Assembly: GCA_021604825.1 (NCBI GenBank) | Contig: BQJS01000023.1 | Coordinates: forward strand, 1-35,188 | DNA from: Phycisphaerae bacterium | GTDB lineage: Bacteria > Planctomycetota > Phycisphaerae > UBA1845 | Direction of reading: 5' to 3' | DNA: 35,188 bases | Shown: piece by piece, positions 9,452-17,291 of the stretch | Numbering within the stretch: the first letter of the stretch is position 1 | Layout of the letters: every line of letters starts with the position of its first letter | Position numbers and translations under genes: made by a program | The notes under the pieces: generated by a model | What the model saw: the letters and a program-made list of their open reading frames with translations, nothing else | What the model was told of the DNA's origin: nothing | The model's database searches: none

Positions 9452-9482
9452 GAAACGAGTCTCCTAATTCACAGCAGAAGTC

Positions 9483-10565
9483 TTAGCCTGCCGCGCGATT
9501 CCGTTCGTTGGTTTTCGATACGTCACTCGTTTGATTGCCATTGGCTGCCATCCAGCCCATTTCGCTCCCGCTCCTCGGCGGTGCCGTAGAGTGGTGGATT
9601 TCAAGAAAGCACGACACAGACTGACGAATTCGTTGCCCATTCTCGCGACCGAGCATTCCACTCAGGGCGCGAGTGGCCTCTCGCCCCAATGCCCGCGCAT
9701 CCTGACAGACTGCCGTCATCGTCGGGTAAACCGAGAATCTTGCGTCGCCGTCGTCAAACCCGATGATCGACAAATCATTGGGAATATGAATCCCCAACTC
9801 GTGCGCTTTGTTGATCGCGCCGATCGCAAGTTGTGGGTCGGCCAATACCAAAGCTGTCGGAGGATTGGCCATTGTCATCGCCATTTTCAAAATGGTTGCG
9901 CCACCGATCAGATTTGCAGGGTTTCTGAATATCAAGCTCTGATCGATTGGAGCATCGTGCGCTTTAAGGGATGCCTCGTAACCTTGCAGGCGATCAAAGT
10001 GATCGCAGTCGGGGATCGTATTCATGCCGAACGCTATCCGACGGTGCCCGAGTGAGAACAGGTAATCGACCGCGCGGGTCGTTTCTTCTTCTGAACAGCA
10101 GTCGATGTAGCTGACAGCTTTGTTGTCGAAGCGCTCGCTGAGGACGATTGCGGGAAACCCTTCGGCGACAATTTGCTCGCAGACGTGCATCGTCTCAGCC
10201 GATGTGCGCAGGATGACGCCGCGAACCCCTTTGCGCATGAAGTATTGCGAGAACGTTTCTTCTGACGATTTGTCGCGCTGCGGTTTGAGAATCATCAGGT
10301 CGAGATGATGCTCGTCCACCCCCTCGGATATGCCTTCAAGAACCGCGAAATCGAATGCAGATGCAATCATCTCGCGCCCGGTGTACGTCATGGCGATGTT
10401 GGAGGTCGATTTACGGCCGACGCGCGAGATGTACCCCGATTTATTGGCGATGGCCAATACCATCTCGCGGGTTTTTTCGCTGACGTTTCGGTCGTTGTTA
10501 AGTGCCCGTGAGACTGTCGTAATTGAGACACCGGCTTCGCGTGCGATCTGACGAACTGAACTCAT
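9483..10565 (-). CDS. LacI/GalR-family transcriptional regulator
   Basis: A 360-residue repressor-type regulator. The N-terminal helix-turn-helix (SVRQIAREAGVSITTVSRAL) and hinge region are canonical, followed by a periplasmic-binding-protein-like sensor domain containing GVRGVILRTS, RRIAFG, PTALVLADPQLAIGA and LSIIGFDDGD. It should bind a sugar and control the surrounding transport and hydrolase genes. The reading frame extends upstream to 10622, but the ATG at 10565 is right at the helix-turn-helix and has GAGGG about 7 nt upstream. It lies after the ABC permeases and before the pseudopilin, all on the same strand. The ligand cannot be read from sequence; beta-gluco-oligosaccharide is a guess from context. 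Confidence 0.94.
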   Translation of the reverse strand: MSSVRQIAREAGVSITTVSRALNNDRNVSEKTREMVLAIANKSGYISRVGRKSTSNIAMTYTGREMIASAFDFAVLEGISEGVDEHHLDLMILKPQRDKSSEETFSQYFMRKGVRGVILRTSAETMHVCEQIVAEGFPAIVLSERFDNKAVSYIDCCSEEETTRAVDYLFSLGHRRIAFGMNTIPDCDHFDRLQGYEASLKAHDAPIDQSLIFRNPANLIGGATILKMAMTMANPPTALVLADPQLAIGAINKAHELGIHIPNDLSIIGFDDGDARFSVYPTMTAVCQDARALGREATRALSGMLGRENGQRIRQSVSCFLEIHHSTAPPRSGSEMGWMAANGNQTSDVSKTNERNRAAG

Positions 10566-10775
10566 TTTGCTGCCCTCGCGACTGAGTGTTTGCCTGCAAC
10601 AGTGTCTGCAACAATACCGCAATTGGAACGCAGGTTCAACGGAATTAAGCTTTTACAGGGTCAGGAATGTGGCCGTCGTATATTTTCGAGTCCGATAAGT
10701 ATGCTATATCACTCGATTTAGGACATAAAAGATGCTCAAATTGTTTCAAAAATGGTGGTCTTCAGCTCGGTTGGG

Positions 10776-11684
10776 CTATTGTTTACGGAATGCCGAACGG
10801 AGCGCGCTCATTAGAAATGGCTCCAATGCGATGAATATCAGGAGGAGTGGGAGGAGTGAAATCGTGCAGGCGGCCATCAATGTATTCCATGCCGTTCCGC
10901 CGTGTTGTTGCATTAGCCGTTGCAGCCCGATCGCCAGAGTGAACTGCGATTCGTGATGAAGGAAGATCAACGGACCGAGAAAATCATTCCATACGAACGC
11001 CAGATGGAAGATCGACACGACAACGATCGCCGGCTTGCTCAGCGGTACAACGATGTGCCTAAACAATCCCCAATGTGATAGTCCATCGATGCGTCCAGCG
11101 TCAAAGTACTCGGACGGAATGCGCTTGAAGAATTGCATCAGCAGATAGATACCGAATGCCCCGCCAAACCATGCCGGCAGCCAAAGCGGTTTTAGCGTAC
11201 CGATCCAACCGAAGTACTTGAACAGCAAATAGGTCGGAATAATGATGACCGGAAACGGAATTGCCATTGCCACAAACAGCGCGGCGTGCATCGGCTTTCG
11301 TCCAGCCCACGGAACAAACAGCATACCATATGCGACAATCGCGCTCGAAAGCGCAAGCCCGAGCGTACTTAAAGAAGCAACCACAACCGTGTTGCGAAAT
11401 TGCTGCGGGAAATCGATGACTTCCGTAGACCAAGCCCCCTCGCTGACGTTGGCGCGATGCCCACCGGGAAGTTCCTTCCATGCCCCGGAATAATAATTCG
11501 CCACCACGTGTTCGGGCGTTTGCGCGATATCATCAGGTAAAATGTTCAATTCCGATGATCGCACTTCGTCAAGCGGCTTGATGCTTGTTGTGATCATCCA
11601 CAAGAGCGGACACACAAATACGGCTGCGACAAGCATCGCGGGAAGCGTACGAATCAAAGTTTGAAGCAATCGGGTCATCATCAC
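10776..11684 (-). CDS. ABC sugar transporter permease, MalG type
   Basis: A 302-residue inner-membrane permease with about six hydrophobic segments, first at about 8-30. The cytoplasmic EAA-like loop DAGRIDGLSHWGLFRHIVVP, which docks on the ATPase, is clear near residue 200. It forms the second half of the transmembrane channel with the permease encoded just upstream. The GTG at 11684 overlaps the upstream stop (GTGA, 4 nt), implying translational coupling; ATGs at 11681 and 11678 are alternatives. The N-terminal periplasmic stretch (SIKPLDEVRSSELNILPDDI...) is longer than in minimal MalG proteins. No ATPase gene is present nearby, so a shared ATPase encoded elsewhere must serve it. Confidence 0.93.
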   Translation of the reverse strand: MMMTRLLQTLIRTLPAMLVAAVFVCPLLWMITTSIKPLDEVRSSELNILPDDIAQTPEHVVANYYSGAWKELPGGHRANVSEGAWSTEVIDFPQQFRNTVVVASLSTLGLALSSAIVAYGMLFVPWAGRKPMHAALFVAMAIPFPVIIIPTYLLFKYFGWIGTLKPLWLPAWFGGAFGIYLLMQFFKRIPSEYFDAGRIDGLSHWGLFRHIVVPLSKPAIVVVSIFHLAFVWNDFLGPLIFLHHESQFTLAIGLQRLMQQHGGTAWNTLMAACTISLLPLLLIFIALEPFLMSALRSAFRKQ

Positions 11685-12577
11685 AGTGCATGCGGTACAA
11701 CAGGCAGCCGGCGAATCAACATGCGGGCGATGAACAATGGAATCAGCACAACGAGCAATTCAACGCAGCACAATGCGCAAGCGTAACCAAAACGTTGGTA
11801 ACGAAACGCAACATCGTAAATATACATCGTAAAGAAGTAGCACTTTCGACCGGGACCGCCGCCAGGCAGCATGATGTATGGAATCGCAAACGTCTGCCAG
11901 ACGTACATCATGTCAACCAGCAGATTGAACAGAATCAACGGTGTGATAAGCGGCAGCGTGATCTGTCGAAATTGTGAAACTGCGCCAGCCCCATCGATCC
12001 GAGCGGCTTCCTGAATGGTAACCGGCACATCGGATAGCCCAATCAAAAGCACCAAACTCGACTGTCCGACGCCCCAAATGCTGATGAGTACCATGCTCGG
12101 GAGAGTCCAATTAACGTCAAGAAGCCAACTCGGCCCATCGATTCCAAACCACGCTAGGAAGTGATTAACGAGCCCGTATTCACCGTTCAGCGCCCATCGC
12201 CAAATGATTCCAACTGCCACCAGCGGCGTCATCGTCGGGGCAAGCATGCAGACTCGCCACCAGGTCGCACCAAACTTTGCATTGTGGATAATGACCGCCG
12301 TCGCGAGCGAGACGAACGTTCCAAACCCCAACGTCAGCATCGCAAACGTTGACGTGTTGGCCAGCGTCAATCCGAGAACCGAATCGTCGAGCAGTGCCGA
12401 CCAGTTTTGAAATCCACAAAATGTCGGCGCACGGGTGCCGTTAAACTGACAAAAGCTCAGGCCAATCGTTGCCCCCAAAGGCATGAGTACGAATAGAAAT
12501 CCACCGATGAGCCAAGGCAATGACCATACCGCCCCTAGAATTCCGTCGGATGTCTTACTCCGTTGAATCGTATTCAT
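11681..12577 (-). CDS. ABC sugar transporter permease, MalF/UgpA type
   Basis: A 298-residue inner-membrane permease with six predicted helices and the EAA loop EAARIDGAGAVSQFRQITLP near residue 195. It pairs with the MalG-type permease. The open frame reaches 12688, but the ATG at 12577 (MNTIQRSKTSDG) overlaps the stop of the binding-protein gene as ATGA and gives the normal family length, so it is preferred. The binding protein, this gene and the MalG gene form a tightly coupled set. The substrate is inferred as an oligosaccharide from the glycosidase neighbours. Confidence 0.93.
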   Translation of the reverse strand: MNTIQRSKTSDGILGAVWSLPWLIGGFLFVLMPLGATIGLSFCQFNGTRAPTFCGFQNWSALLDDSVLGLTLANTSTFAMLTLGFGTFVSLATAVIIHNAKFGATWWRVCMLAPTMTPLVAVGIIWRWALNGEYGLVNHFLAWFGIDGPSWLLDVNWTLPSMVLISIWGVGQSSLVLLIGLSDVPVTIQEAARIDGAGAVSQFRQITLPLITPLILFNLLVDMMYVWQTFAIPYIMLPGGGPGRKCYFFTMYIYDVAFRYQRFGYACALCCVELLVVLIPLFIARMLIRRLPVVPHAL

Positions 12578-14028
12578 GGGTAGGCAATTCCCCACCGACG
12601 GCAACGGGCGATGTAATTTTGAGTCAGCGAATCGATTTCCTCTTGGCATTGCTGAAATTTTTTCGGGATGTCGCAGTCGCTGATCCAAACCTGGCCATAG
12701 GTGGCTCGGTACTCGGACAATAGTTCCGACCAGTTTGGCAAGGCCGGGACCGTTGCTGTCTTCGATTCTCTAAGAAGGAATTCGTGAACGTCGATTCCGC
12801 TATTGGGGTGCGTGGCTACGAATGCATCCGAAAGCGTCGCGAGAGGGCTATTCTTGCCATGAAGCCAACACAGCCACTCAACGGGTTTGAGTTGTAGCGA
12901 CTTTTCCGCAGAATCCGCTTGCGAATCGGAGTCACCCAGCCACGGTGACATATCGCGATACGCATCAATCGTCAATGGTTTAGCTTGATAGAGCCAATTA
13001 ACAAACGTCCATGCCGCTTTCGGATTCTTCGCCCCTCGCGGAATTGCCAGCACATCCATCTCAAAAAAACCGATCGGGTTGCCGCTTCGTGTAGGAAAGG
13101 GCGCGACACCAAAATCCAAGTCGGGCCGATACCGGCGAATCAAATGTGCCATCCACGGACCTTGACGAACCATGGCAAGCTTTTCCGAGAGAAACGGATT
13201 GTCGGGTGCGCCAAACTCACCCAAAGACGACTCAAACTCAAGTACATCGTCGAACCCATATCCCCTCGTATAATCTTGAACCCATTCGTGCGATTCGACA
13301 ACGTCACGCTGGGCGACATCGAGATTTCCAGTGGAAAATTCGATCCAGGTTCCTCCCCACCAGATCGGCCAAGTGTGCCAATACCAATCGAATGAGCCAG
13401 CTGTCCCAGGGAGGTAGCCCATCTTTTGAATCTTGCCGCCATCGCTTCGCGTCGAAAGAATCTCGCAGACTTTCTTAAAACCGGCGAGCGTGTTGGGCGC
13501 TTGAGTTGGGTCAAGGCCGGCATCGCGCATGGATTTCGTGTGTTCTTTGAAAACGCCACGATTCCAATAGAGTGCGATCGTTGCAGGAGTCGAAGGCACC
13601 GCGAATAACCGGTCGTGATAGTTGCAAGCCGTCACGAGTGGTTCAAGAGCAAGCGATTTTACGGTAGCGGTGTCATCGATTTCATCAAGAGGCGTAAGCG
13701 CATCGGCGGCTGCAAATCCGGTGACATTTCGCTGCCACAATCCCAGGATGTCGGGCGGATCGCCACCTATGATGGCCACCTGCGCTTTGACGTCCACATT
13801 GGCAACCGGAACGTATTCGACGAAGATTTTCTTTTCGAAGCCAATCGTTTTGTTAAATGCATCAACAACGGCCCGAGCGGCGTGGGCTTCGTAACCGGAC
13901 CACTTCTCCCAATAGACGACATGCGTGAAACCGACTGGGCAATTTACGTTTCGCGTCGGTTTGCTTGTGCAGAGTACAGCCAAAAAAATCAGGACCGCAG
14001 CAAGCAGAACCACTCGCGGTGCATTCAT
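12574..14028 (-). CDS. ABC transporter sugar-binding protein (family 1 solute-binding protein)
   Basis: A 484-residue extracytoplasmic binding protein that should deliver a sugar to the two permeases encoded downstream. The N-terminus MNAPRVVLLAAVLIFLAVLC is an export signal; the Cys at 20 could be a lipidation site, but Leu at -1 does not fit a normal lipobox. Family-1 features include HVVYWEKWSGYEAHAARAVV near the N-terminus, GGDPPDILGLW, LVTACNYHDRLFAVPST and MVRQGPWMAHLIRRY. It is somewhat longer than typical (400-450). Its stop overlaps the next start (ATGA). The nearest upstream gene, a membrane protein, ends 88 nt away on the same strand. Confidence 0.92.
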   Translation of the reverse strand: MNAPRVVLLAAVLIFLAVLCTSKPTRNVNCPVGFTHVVYWEKWSGYEAHAARAVVDAFNKTIGFEKKIFVEYVPVANVDVKAQVAIIGGDPPDILGLWQRNVTGFAAADALTPLDEIDDTATVKSLALEPLVTACNYHDRLFAVPSTPATIALYWNRGVFKEHTKSMRDAGLDPTQAPNTLAGFKKVCEILSTRSDGGKIQKMGYLPGTAGSFDWYWHTWPIWWGGTWIEFSTGNLDVAQRDVVESHEWVQDYTRGYGFDDVLEFESSLGEFGAPDNPFLSEKLAMVRQGPWMAHLIRRYRPDLDFGVAPFPTRSGNPIGFFEMDVLAIPRGAKNPKAAWTFVNWLYQAKPLTIDAYRDMSPWLGDSDSQADSAEKSLQLKPVEWLCWLHGKNSPLATLSDAFVATHPNSGIDVHEFLLRESKTATVPALPNWSELLSEYRATYGQVWISDCDIPKKFQQCQEEIDSLTQNYIARCRRWGIAYP

Positions 14029-14116
14029 CGACCTGCAACCTCAGGACATGGAAGTCGATTTGCGGGTTGCATATGTTTTCTCACATCTGCGTGTTGTCAC
14101 AAGCCTCGGACATCAG

Positions 14117-14656
14117 TCAGTCTGTGGTGCTCACGGCTGCATGCCAATGATGAAGAAGCGTCGAGAATCCCCAAACCGCACCGACAATGTAAGTGACAAC
14201 CGCACCATAAAGCCAGTATTGGCCTTGGCCGCTAGGGTCACTGCCGGCTTGTGTCCAAAGCCACTGCATCGCCATTCCCACGCTCATGAAATAAAACAGG
14301 AAGAAAACAACAATGAAACCTGCGAAAAAGTGAGCTTCCATCCGTCGAAATGCCCCATTGGATTCTAACCATTGCTCCCAGGCCATCCCCTCGCAACATT
14401 CTTTTTCGATGTGTTCGCGTATGAACCGACCGGCTCGCATCATAGCGTGCTGCTCGGCGATAAACGCCAAAATGAGCAGAAGCGTAAAGTAAGGCATGAT
14501 CACCCAGAGAAACTGCTGCGGACCCGATGCAAAATAGGTGATGACAGGCAATCCGACTGCACCGACTAATACGATCCAAAACAGATGGGACTGCCGTCCT
14601 TCGATTTCAGACCGTAATGCAAGGTATTGGTGCTTCGAGAATTCATTTGCTTCCAT
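14117..14656 (-). CDS. Four-helix membrane protein of unknown function
   Basis: A 179-residue protein with four predicted membrane helices (about 26-44, 49-69, 110-132 and 147-170). The N-terminal MEANEFSKHQYLALRSEIEGRQ is hydrophilic, and the segment between helices 2 and 3 is soluble and charged, with a Cys pair (ECCEG). I recognise no family. The start is backed by AGGAGA 8 nt upstream. It heads the minus-strand series and could share a transcript with the ABC importer, but the 88-nt gap allows separate expression. Opposite it across a 340-nt promoter region lies the GH3 gene. Confidence 0.75.
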   Translation of the reverse strand: MEANEFSKHQYLALRSEIEGRQSHLFWIVLVGAVGLPVITYFASGPQQFLWVIMPYFTLLLILAFIAEQHAMMRAGRFIREHIEKECCEGMAWEQWLESNGAFRRMEAHFFAGFIVVFFLFYFMSVGMAMQWLWTQAGSDPSGQGQYWLYGAVVTYIVGAVWGFSTLLHHWHAAVSTTD

Positions 14657-14728
14657 GATCTAGTTCTCCTGTGATGCTCGAGGATCTTCATTCTTATGTT
14701 GGTTCGAAATTGGATCGCCCCAGTCAAG

Positions 14729-14744
14729 TTTGACGCGTTGTTGC
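14729..14744 (+). promoter_or_regulatory. Candidate operator, copy 1 (TTTGACGCGTTGTTGC)
   Basis: This 16-mer matches the second copy at 14837-14852 in 14 positions and has a central CG, as LacI-family operators do. It lies in the divergent promoter region, about 250 nt upstream of the GH3 start. A link to the LacI-type regulator in this window is inferred. Confidence 0.4.
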
Positions 14745-14836
14745 TGGACTTGCGTTCGGTCTTCACGGGTTTATTTCGAGATCGCCCACCGAATATTCGA
14801 GCATAATCACCGACTGGTAACAACCTGAAACTGTTT

Positions 14837-14852
14837 TTTGACGCGTCATTGC
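14837..14852 (+). promoter_or_regulatory. Candidate operator, copy 2 (TTTGACGCGTCATTGC)
   Basis: Contains TGACGCGTCA (14839-14848), a perfect 10-bp palindrome with a central CG. It lies 108 nt from the first copy, a spacing that would allow DNA looping or control of both divergent genes. Function is inferred from repetition and symmetry. Confidence 0.45.
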
Positions 14853-14996
14853 AGTGCGACCACTTCCAATTCAAACGTATTCGAGCATTGAATCCCGGAA
14901 GCAACTTCTCTACGGTTTGATTATTCTCCGCTGTTTACCGAAAATAGCCCACTTGATTCAAATTGAATTCCGCGGTTTCCAGGAGCAACTGCAGAC

Positions 14997-17291
14997 ATGT
15001 CCAAACACGAGTTTATTATTGTACGGTTTTTTCTTTCTGTCGTAGTGACATTTTCTGTCACTGCCGGATCGATCGCCGATGAAGTTGCGGGTTCGTCTCC
15101 TAAAAATTCTGTCATCGATCATCGCGTCGATCAATTGCTTAAGCAAATGACGATTGAGGAAAAACTCGGTCAATTCACACAGATGTGGGGCGGAATCAAG
15201 CAAGACACCAATCCCGAACAAGCCGAGCGCCAGCGCACGGACCTAAATGGCCAAGTCAAATCTGGAATGATCGGATCATTTCTGGGCATCCGGACCGCCG
15301 CAAGGGCCAACGAATTGCAGCGCATCGCTGTCGAAGAATCGCGACTCGGTATTCCACTGATCCTCGCCAACGACGTCATTCACGGATTTCGAACGATCTT
15401 TCCGATACCGCTAGCAGAAGCGGCGTCATTCGATCCCGATGCGGTTCGTCGCTCGGCACGCGTATCGGCTATCGAAGCCGCTTCGGCAGGGACACACTGG
15501 ACATTCGCGCCGATGGTGGATATTGGGCGTGATCCCCGTTGGGGTCGCGTCGCCGAAGGGGCGGGCGAAGATCCGTATCTCGGAATGGTGATGGCCAAAG
15601 CTCGCGTCGAAGGATTCCAGGGGAACGATCTTGCGGCGAAGGACACGATTCTCGCCTGCGCAAAGCACTTCGCGGCGTACGGTGGGGCTGAAGGTGGACG
15701 CGATTATAATGCGGTCGATGTTTCGATTTCGACCTTACACAACGTCTACCTTCCACCGTTTCGCGCGGCGGTCGATTCTGGCGTTGGATCGTTCATGTCA
15801 GCATTCAACAGTCTTAACGGTGTTCCCTGCACAGCCAATCACATGATATTTCAGGACATCCTTCGCGACCGGTGGTCCTATGACGGTTTTGTTGTAAGCG
15901 ATTGGAGTTCAACAACGGAAATGGTCGCGCATGGTTTCGCAAGAGATGACGCCGACGCTGCACGACAAGCGTTGTTGGCTGGCATCGATATGGATATGTC
16001 GTCATTTTCGTTTAGATCACATTTGGGAAAAGCCCTCGAAGACGGACTGATCCAGATGGAAGACATCGACCGAGGTCTCGCGCGACTTCTTCGCGCGAAG
16101 TTTCGCCTCGCATTGTTTGATCGACCGTATGTTGACCCCAATGAAGAAGCACGACTCATCCTCTGCAACGAGCATCGAGCAGCCGCCCGCGACGTTGCTC
16201 GTCGAAGTATCGTTCTCCTGCGTAACGAAAATTCGACGCTTCCAATCACCAAGAATTCAAAGAGTATTGCCGTCATTGGGCCATTAGTATCCGCAAAGAA
16301 AGACGCCATGGGCACTTGGGCGGTCTTCGGAAACGCGGACGATGTCGTTTCGGTCGAGGAAGCGATGCGTGCGCGTGCTGGCGATTCGTTAAGCGTCAAG
16401 TTCGCTCGAGGTTGCGGCGTGCTGGAAGACGATCGAACGGGTTTCGAGGAAGCCAAAAAGCTGGCGGCGCAAAGCGATTACGTGGTGCTGGTCTTAGGTG
16501 AGAGCGAAGATTTGTCAGGCGAGGCGCACTGCCGCACGTCGCTCGGATTGCCCGGTATCCAACTGGATCTGGCGAAGGAAATTATTGCACTTAAGAAACC
16601 GACGGCTGTTGTATTGATGGCTGGTCGTCCGCAGAGCGTACCATGGCTGGCCGAAAATGCGGACGCGATGATCATGGCCTGGCATCTTGGTGTTGAATCG
16701 GGCAACGCGATCACGGATGTGCTTTTCGGCGCATACAACCCGGGCGGAAAAATGCCCATGACCACGCCGCGCAACGTCGGGCAGGTTCCGATCTACTACG
16801 CCCACGAAAACACGGGCCGCCCACCGACCAGCGAGCGCTATACATCGAAGTACATCGATGTGCCCTGGACTCCGCTCTACTCTTTCGGATATGGCAAGAG
16901 CTACACGACATTCTCTTTCACCAACCTCGCCCTGAACAAGAAGCAGTTCAAACCGGATGAGACGCTTGAGCTGCAAATTGACCTGACCAATACCGGAAAA
17001 GTCGCCGGCGACGAGGTCGTGCAGGTCTATACCAGAGACATGGTCGCATCACTCACGCGTCCGGTGAGGGAACTCAAACGCTTCCGAAGAATCCACCTCG
17101 CCCCCGGGGCGACGACCACTGCCAAATTCCAGATTCCCGTGCATGAACTAGGGTTTTACGGCAACAACGGCGTATACAAAATCGAACCGGGGTCGTTCAA
17201 GGTCTGGGTGGGGTCGGATTCAAGTGCGACGCTTGGAGACGAGTTCATCGTTTCCACGTCAAACAAAAAAGCCACTACCGCAACTGATTGA
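14997..17291 (+). CDS. Exported GH3 beta-glucosidase (BglX-like)
   Basis: A 764-residue family GH3 enzyme that removes terminal beta-linked glucose from oligosaccharides. A signal peptide covers about residues 1-27 (ending GSIADE), so it should act in the periplasm or outside. The N-terminal barrel has MTIEEKLGQFTQM, GRDPRWGR, KHFAAYGG and the nucleophile motif GFVVSDW (Asp302). The second domain carries GESEDLSGEA (Glu509 the likely acid/base) before LGLPGIQ. The C-terminal fibronectin-like domain is present (PVRELKRFRRIHLAPG, about 689-704). Length and domain order fit BglX-type enzymes. CAGGAG lies about 12 nt before the ATG. The last 17 nt overlap the 3' end of the convergent gene at 17275. 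Confidence 0.95.
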   Translation: MSKHEFIIVRFFLSVVVTFSVTAGSIADEVAGSSPKNSVIDHRVDQLLKQMTIEEKLGQFTQMWGGIKQDTNPEQAERQRTDLNGQVKSGMIGSFLGIRTAARANELQRIAVEESRLGIPLILANDVIHGFRTIFPIPLAEAASFDPDAVRRSARVSAIEAASAGTHWTFAPMVDIGRDPRWGRVAEGAGEDPYLGMVMAKARVEGFQGNDLAAKDTILACAKHFAAYGGAEGGRDYNAVDVSISTLHNVYLPPFRAAVDSGVGSFMSAFNSLNGVPCTANHMIFQDILRDRWSYDGFVVSDWSSTTEMVAHGFARDDADAARQALLAGIDMDMSSFSFRSHLGKALEDGLIQMEDIDRGLARLLRAKFRLALFDRPYVDPNEEARLILCNEHRAAARDVARRSIVLLRNENSTLPITKNSKSIAVIGPLVSAKKDAMGTWAVFGNADDVVSVEEAMRARAGDSLSVKFARGCGVLEDDRTGFEEAKKLAAQSDYVVLVLGESEDLSGEAHCRTSLGLPGIQLDLAKEIIALKKPTAVVLMAGRPQSVPWLAENADAMIMAWHLGVESGNAITDVLFGAYNPGGKMPMTTPRNVGQVPIYYAHENTGRPPTSERYTSKYIDVPWTPLYSFGYGKSYTTFSFTNLALNKKQFKPDETLELQIDLTNTGKVAGDEVVQVYTRDMVASLTRPVRELKRFRRIHLAPGATTTAKFQIPVHELGFYGNNGVYKIEPGSFKVWVGSDSSATLGDEFIVSTSNKKATTATD

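Larger units (their letters stand above)
14657..14996. other. Divergent promoter region between the membrane-protein and GH3 genes
   Basis: No gene fits here. It must serve two divergent transcripts. It holds two near-identical 16-mers with a central GACGCG at 14729-14744 and 14837-14852 (14 of 16 bases equal). The rest is unremarkable. Confidence 0.65.
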
